Source: Caldifarciminota bacterium (lineage in GTDB: Bacteria; WOR-3; Hydrothermia; UBA1063; CAJXJZ01). From it: a DNA stretch of 9,184 bases. Shown here in pieces: positions 6,861 through 9,184 of this stretch. Under the pieces are notes generated by a model. It was not told the DNA's origin. It did no database searches and saw only the letters and a program-made list of their open reading frames with translations. The stretch is from assembly GCA_027073945.1 (NCBI GenBank), contig JALTEL010000205.1, positions 1 to 9,184 of the forward strand. Direction: 5' to 3'. Both the position numbers and the translations under genes were made by a program. Every line of letters begins with the position of its first letter. Within the stretch, counting starts at the first letter, position 1.

Positions 6861-8852
6861 TCAATGAGGGTAAATGGGATCCCCGAAACCTAAATCAAGC
6901 GGCTGCGGGTTGCTGGTATCTACAAAGGTTTGGTGCCACAGTTCGAGGACAAGGAGCTGCCATAATATGGCGGAACGATCGTAGGTTCCTGTTACCTGTT
7001 CTTCAATCATTTTCTCAATGGTCTTCGGGTTGAAATATCCCCGATGATTCTGAGTGGGGCTTAAAAGAATTTCTTTCAAAAAGTTCGCCCATTTTTTCTC
7101 ACGGAACCATCGGTTGATAGGCACGCCAAACCCCATCTTACGGCGATTGATCACCTCTTTCGGAATCTTGCCATATAAACTTTTTTTTAGAATCCTCTTG
7201 CCTTTTGAAAAGGCCAGTTTTTCCCGGGCTGTTAATTGACAGGCAAATTCCACAACCTTATGGTCCAAAAAGGGAGAGCGACACTCGAGAGAATTGGCCA
7301 TAGAGGCAATGTCAATCTTTGTCAGGATATCCCCTGGTAGATATGTCAGAAAATCTATAAAAGAAAAGGCCTGTTTCGTGTCTTTCTTAGAAAACATATT
7401 AAAAGGCTTGTCAATCAGGTCCATAGCTTTTTGAGGTACAGCTGATTTTCTGAAAGAAGGGGTGTACAGGTCTTTTTTGAATCTATCGTGGATGAGGGTA
7501 ACGTAAGTGGAATAGTTGAGAACTTCTTTGGATTGGACTCTTGAAAAAAAATTGTACAGCATTCCAGGGTATCTTCCAAGCGAAGGAAAGCCTGAAAGCG
7601 CATTAAAAAAGGTTCGCAACAACCCCATAGGCAAAAAGTTCAGATACTTATAAATATTTTTCAAAGTTATGTATAAGAGATAGCGATTGTAGCCCAGGAA
7701 AACCTCGTCCCCTCCATCACCTGAAAGGACTACCTTGACCTTTTCTGATGTAACTTTGGAAACGTAATAGGTTGGAATCATGGATGAATCCCCAAAGGGC
7801 TCATTGTAATACCAGACAAGCTGAGGAAGGAGGGACAGCCCTTCAGAACGAACAGTATAGGCATGATGATCTGTCTTCAGGGCGTTTGCTACCCTCCGCG
7901 CATATCTTGATTCATCGAATTCCTGCTCTTCGAACGAGATTGAAAAGGTCTTTAGGGGCGTTGTAAGTTGTTTGGAGGCAAAGTAGGCTATGGCGCTGGA
8001 ATCAACACCACCGCTGAGGAACACCCCAACGGGCACATCGCTCCGAAGCCTTAAATTAACGGATTCATTCAGCAGGGCATCCAGTTCCTCAATGTGCTTT
8101 TTTTCTTCACTTTTTGAAACAGGTCCTTCCTGAAAATTGAAAGTGGGACGCCAATATCGTTTCTGAGTGAGTGTATTTTTTTTGATATCGTAAACGGCAT
8201 AGTGGGAGGGTAAAAGTTTGTAAACATCCTTGAAAATCGTATACTTGTGAGGAATATACTGATAGGTTAAAAAGTAATGCACAGCCCTTGGTGAAATCTC
8301 AGATTTTAATCGTGGATATGTAGAAAGGGCCTTCAGCTCGGATGAGAACGCAAAAAATCCCGAATCTCTGGCATAAACAAGGGGTTTTTGACCCATTCTA
8401 TCCCTGGCGATAAGGAATTTACCGTTTCTGATGTCAAAGATGCTGAAGGCAAACATTCCCCTAAGCCTGTCAAGGACCTCAATCCCCCATGTTTCATACC
8501 CGTGCAGGATAACCTCCGTGTCGGTTTTTGAAGAAAAACGGTGCCCCTTGCCTAGTAATTCCCTTCTTATCTCTTTATAATTATAGATTTCCCCATTAAA
8601 CACAATCCAAATGGAATTATCTTCGTTAGACATGGGCTGGCGTCCGGATTCGGTAAGGTCAATAATGGAAAGTCGTTTGTGGCCCATAAAGGCACAAGGC
8701 CCCTCTCCCTTCCATGTTTTGCCTGACAGATCTAAAAAAAGAGTCCCCTCATCGTCCGGTCCCCGATAATGAATTCTTTGCAGGTAGGAAATGCAGAGAT
8801 TTTTAAAGTCATCTACAGGGTTTGTATCATAAATCCCTAATATTCCACACAT
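6861..8852 (-). CDS. asnB: Glutamine-hydrolysing asparagine synthase-type amidotransferase
   Basis: This is a 663-residue two-domain enzyme. The N-terminal class II glutaminase starts MCGI with the nucleophile Cys2 exposed after Met removal and carries HKRLSIIDL at 58-66, FNGEIYNY at 85-92 and KTDTE at 109-113. The synthetase domain has the ATP pyrophosphate loop LSGGVDSS at 279-286, SGDGGDEVFLGY at 377-388 and SLECRSPFLDH at 521-531. All key residues are present, so it should release ammonia from glutamine and amidate an ATP-activated carboxylate, aspartate in the classical case. It is longer than E. coli AsnB (554) and close to the 600-660-residue forms common in polysaccharide and exosortase loci. 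A proline-rich tail of about 20 residues follows the conserved core. The ATG at 8852 lies 9 nt after wecB without a strong ribosome binding site, implying coupling. The sugar-gene context leaves open amidation of a sugar acid or other substrate. Confidence 0.93.
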   Translation of the reverse strand: MCGILGIYDTNPVDDFKNLCISYLQRIHYRGPDDEGTLFLDLSGKTWKGEGPCAFMGHKRLSIIDLTESGRQPMSNEDNSIWIVFNGEIYNYKEIRRELLGKGHRFSSKTDTEVILHGYETWGIEVLDRLRGMFAFSIFDIRNGKFLIARDRMGQKPLVYARDSGFFAFSSELKALSTYPRLKSEISPRAVHYFLTYQYIPHKYTIFKDVYKLLPSHYAVYDIKKNTLTQKRYWRPTFNFQEGPVSKSEEKKHIEELDALLNESVNLRLRSDVPVGVFLSGGVDSSAIAYFASKQLTTPLKTFSISFEEQEFDESRYARRVANALKTDHHAYTVRSEGLSLLPQLVWYYNEPFGDSSMIPTYYVSKVTSEKVKVVLSGDGGDEVFLGYNRYLLYITLKNIYKYLNFLPMGLLRTFFNALSGFPSLGRYPGMLYNFFSRVQSKEVLNYSTYVTLIHDRFKKDLYTPSFRKSAVPQKAMDLIDKPFNMFSKKDTKQAFSFIDFLTYLPGDILTKIDIASMANSLECRSPFLDHKVVEFACQLTAREKLAFSKGKRILKKSLYGKIPKEVINRRKMGFGVPINRWFREKKWANFLKEILLSPTQNHRGYFNPKTIEKMIEEQVTGTYDRSAILWQLLVLELWHQTFVDTSNPQPLDLGFGDPIYPH

Positions 8853-8861
8853 ATTGTTTCA

Positions 8862-9184
8862 TCACACCAATTTAGATCCGAGGATGTTCAGGATTCTCTC
8901 GGCTGTCTTACCATCCCACAGCTCTGGTAGATCAACAGCTTTTCTTTCCCCTTTTTTCACAATTTCTTTGACAATTTTTGTAACGGTTCCGGGATCCGGC
9001 ATTTTCCCCAAAAGCCTGTTGGTACCGTGTGACAAGGTTAAGGGCCATTCGGTAGTATCACGAAGGGTCAAACACTCTACGCCTAACAGGGTTGTTTCCT
9101 TTTGAATTCCCCCAGAATCGGTTAGAACAAAGTCTGATTCCATCACAAGTTTTATAAAATCCGTATAGCCTACAGGCTTGATTG
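8862..9184 (-). CDS. wecB: UDP-N-acetylglucosamine 2-epimerase, C-terminal part (5' end beyond window)
   Basis: The frame is open from the right edge to a TGA at 8864-8862, giving the last 106 or so residues of a protein normally about 370 long. The retained part starts IKPVGYTDFIKLVMESDFV and continues LTDSGGIQKET, LGVECLTLRDTTEWPLTL and GTNRLLG. This matches the WecB signature of GY-x-DF-x-L, the LTDSGGIQEE loop that binds the UDP moiety, the LR-x-x-T-E-(R/W)-P motif and the GTN-x-L-(V/L)-G segment. The enzyme interconverts UDP-GlcNAc and UDP-ManNAc in the cytoplasm, supplying ManNAc-type sugars for surface polysaccharide. The initiation site is outside the window. It is the first visible gene of the block and lies 9 nt before asnB. 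Confidence 0.92.
   Translation of the reverse strand, partial: IKPVGYTDFIKLVMESDFVLTDSGGIQKETTLLGVECLTLRDTTEWPLTLSHGTNRLLGKMPDPGTVTKIVKEIVKKGERKAVDLPELWDGKTAERILNILGSKLV

Noticed and set aside
8854..9105. Plus-strand open frame of 83 codons opposite wecB.
   Set aside because: Antisense to the conserved WecB C-terminus; its product has no family features.

Overview
The window is AT-rich (roughly 40% GC by eye), densely packed and bacterial. It carries two adjacent minus-strand gene blocks separated by one plus-strand gene. Starts include ATG, GTG and TTG. The gene mix is MobA/MobB/MoeA molybdenum-cofactor maturation, a prepilin peptidase, a WecB-type sugar epimerase, a TMTC-like membrane protein with TPRs, and an NtrB-like histidine kinase. 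This fits an anaerobic Gram-negative bacterium, perhaps of the Desulfobacterota/deltaproteobacterial type. That is an inference from gene content only; no taxonomic marker gene is present.

Right block (minus strand, about 9184 down to 2628), read in transcription order: the C-terminal end of a UDP-GlcNAc 2-epimerase (wecB), an asparagine-synthase-type amidotransferase (asnB), a polytopic GT-C-like membrane protein with a C-terminal TPR domain, a prepilin peptidase/methylase (pilD), and a membrane sensor histidine kinase. Junctions are +9, +16, -8 and +7 nt, so the five genes look like one transcription unit entering from beyond the right edge. It joins surface-glycan genes to type IV pilin/pseudopilin processing and a sensor. 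Pilin or surface-protein glycosylation, or an exosortase-like polysaccharide locus, are possible frameworks, but neither is proven here.

Middle (2093-2587, plus strand): a YfcE/MJ0936-type metallophosphoesterase with its own near-consensus sigma70-type promoter and a strong ribosome binding site. It converges on the kinase gene across a 40-bp gap.

Left block (minus strand, 1988 to 1): mobA, mobB and a moeA-like gene, with overlaps or a 1-nt gap. They would attach molybdenum to molybdopterin and convert the product to the guanine dinucleotide form used by formate dehydrogenase/DMSO-reductase-family enzymes. The moeA-like product lacks the two lysines of the PxKP motif. The mobA promoter lies so close to the start codon that the mRNA may be leaderless. 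The moeA and wecB genes are cut by the window edges. No RNA genes, mobile elements, CRISPR arrays or long repeats were seen, and no gap between genes exceeds about 105 bp. I do not see a clearly new system; the best leads are the odd MoeA, the leaderless mobA and the mixed glycan-pilus-sensor operon.
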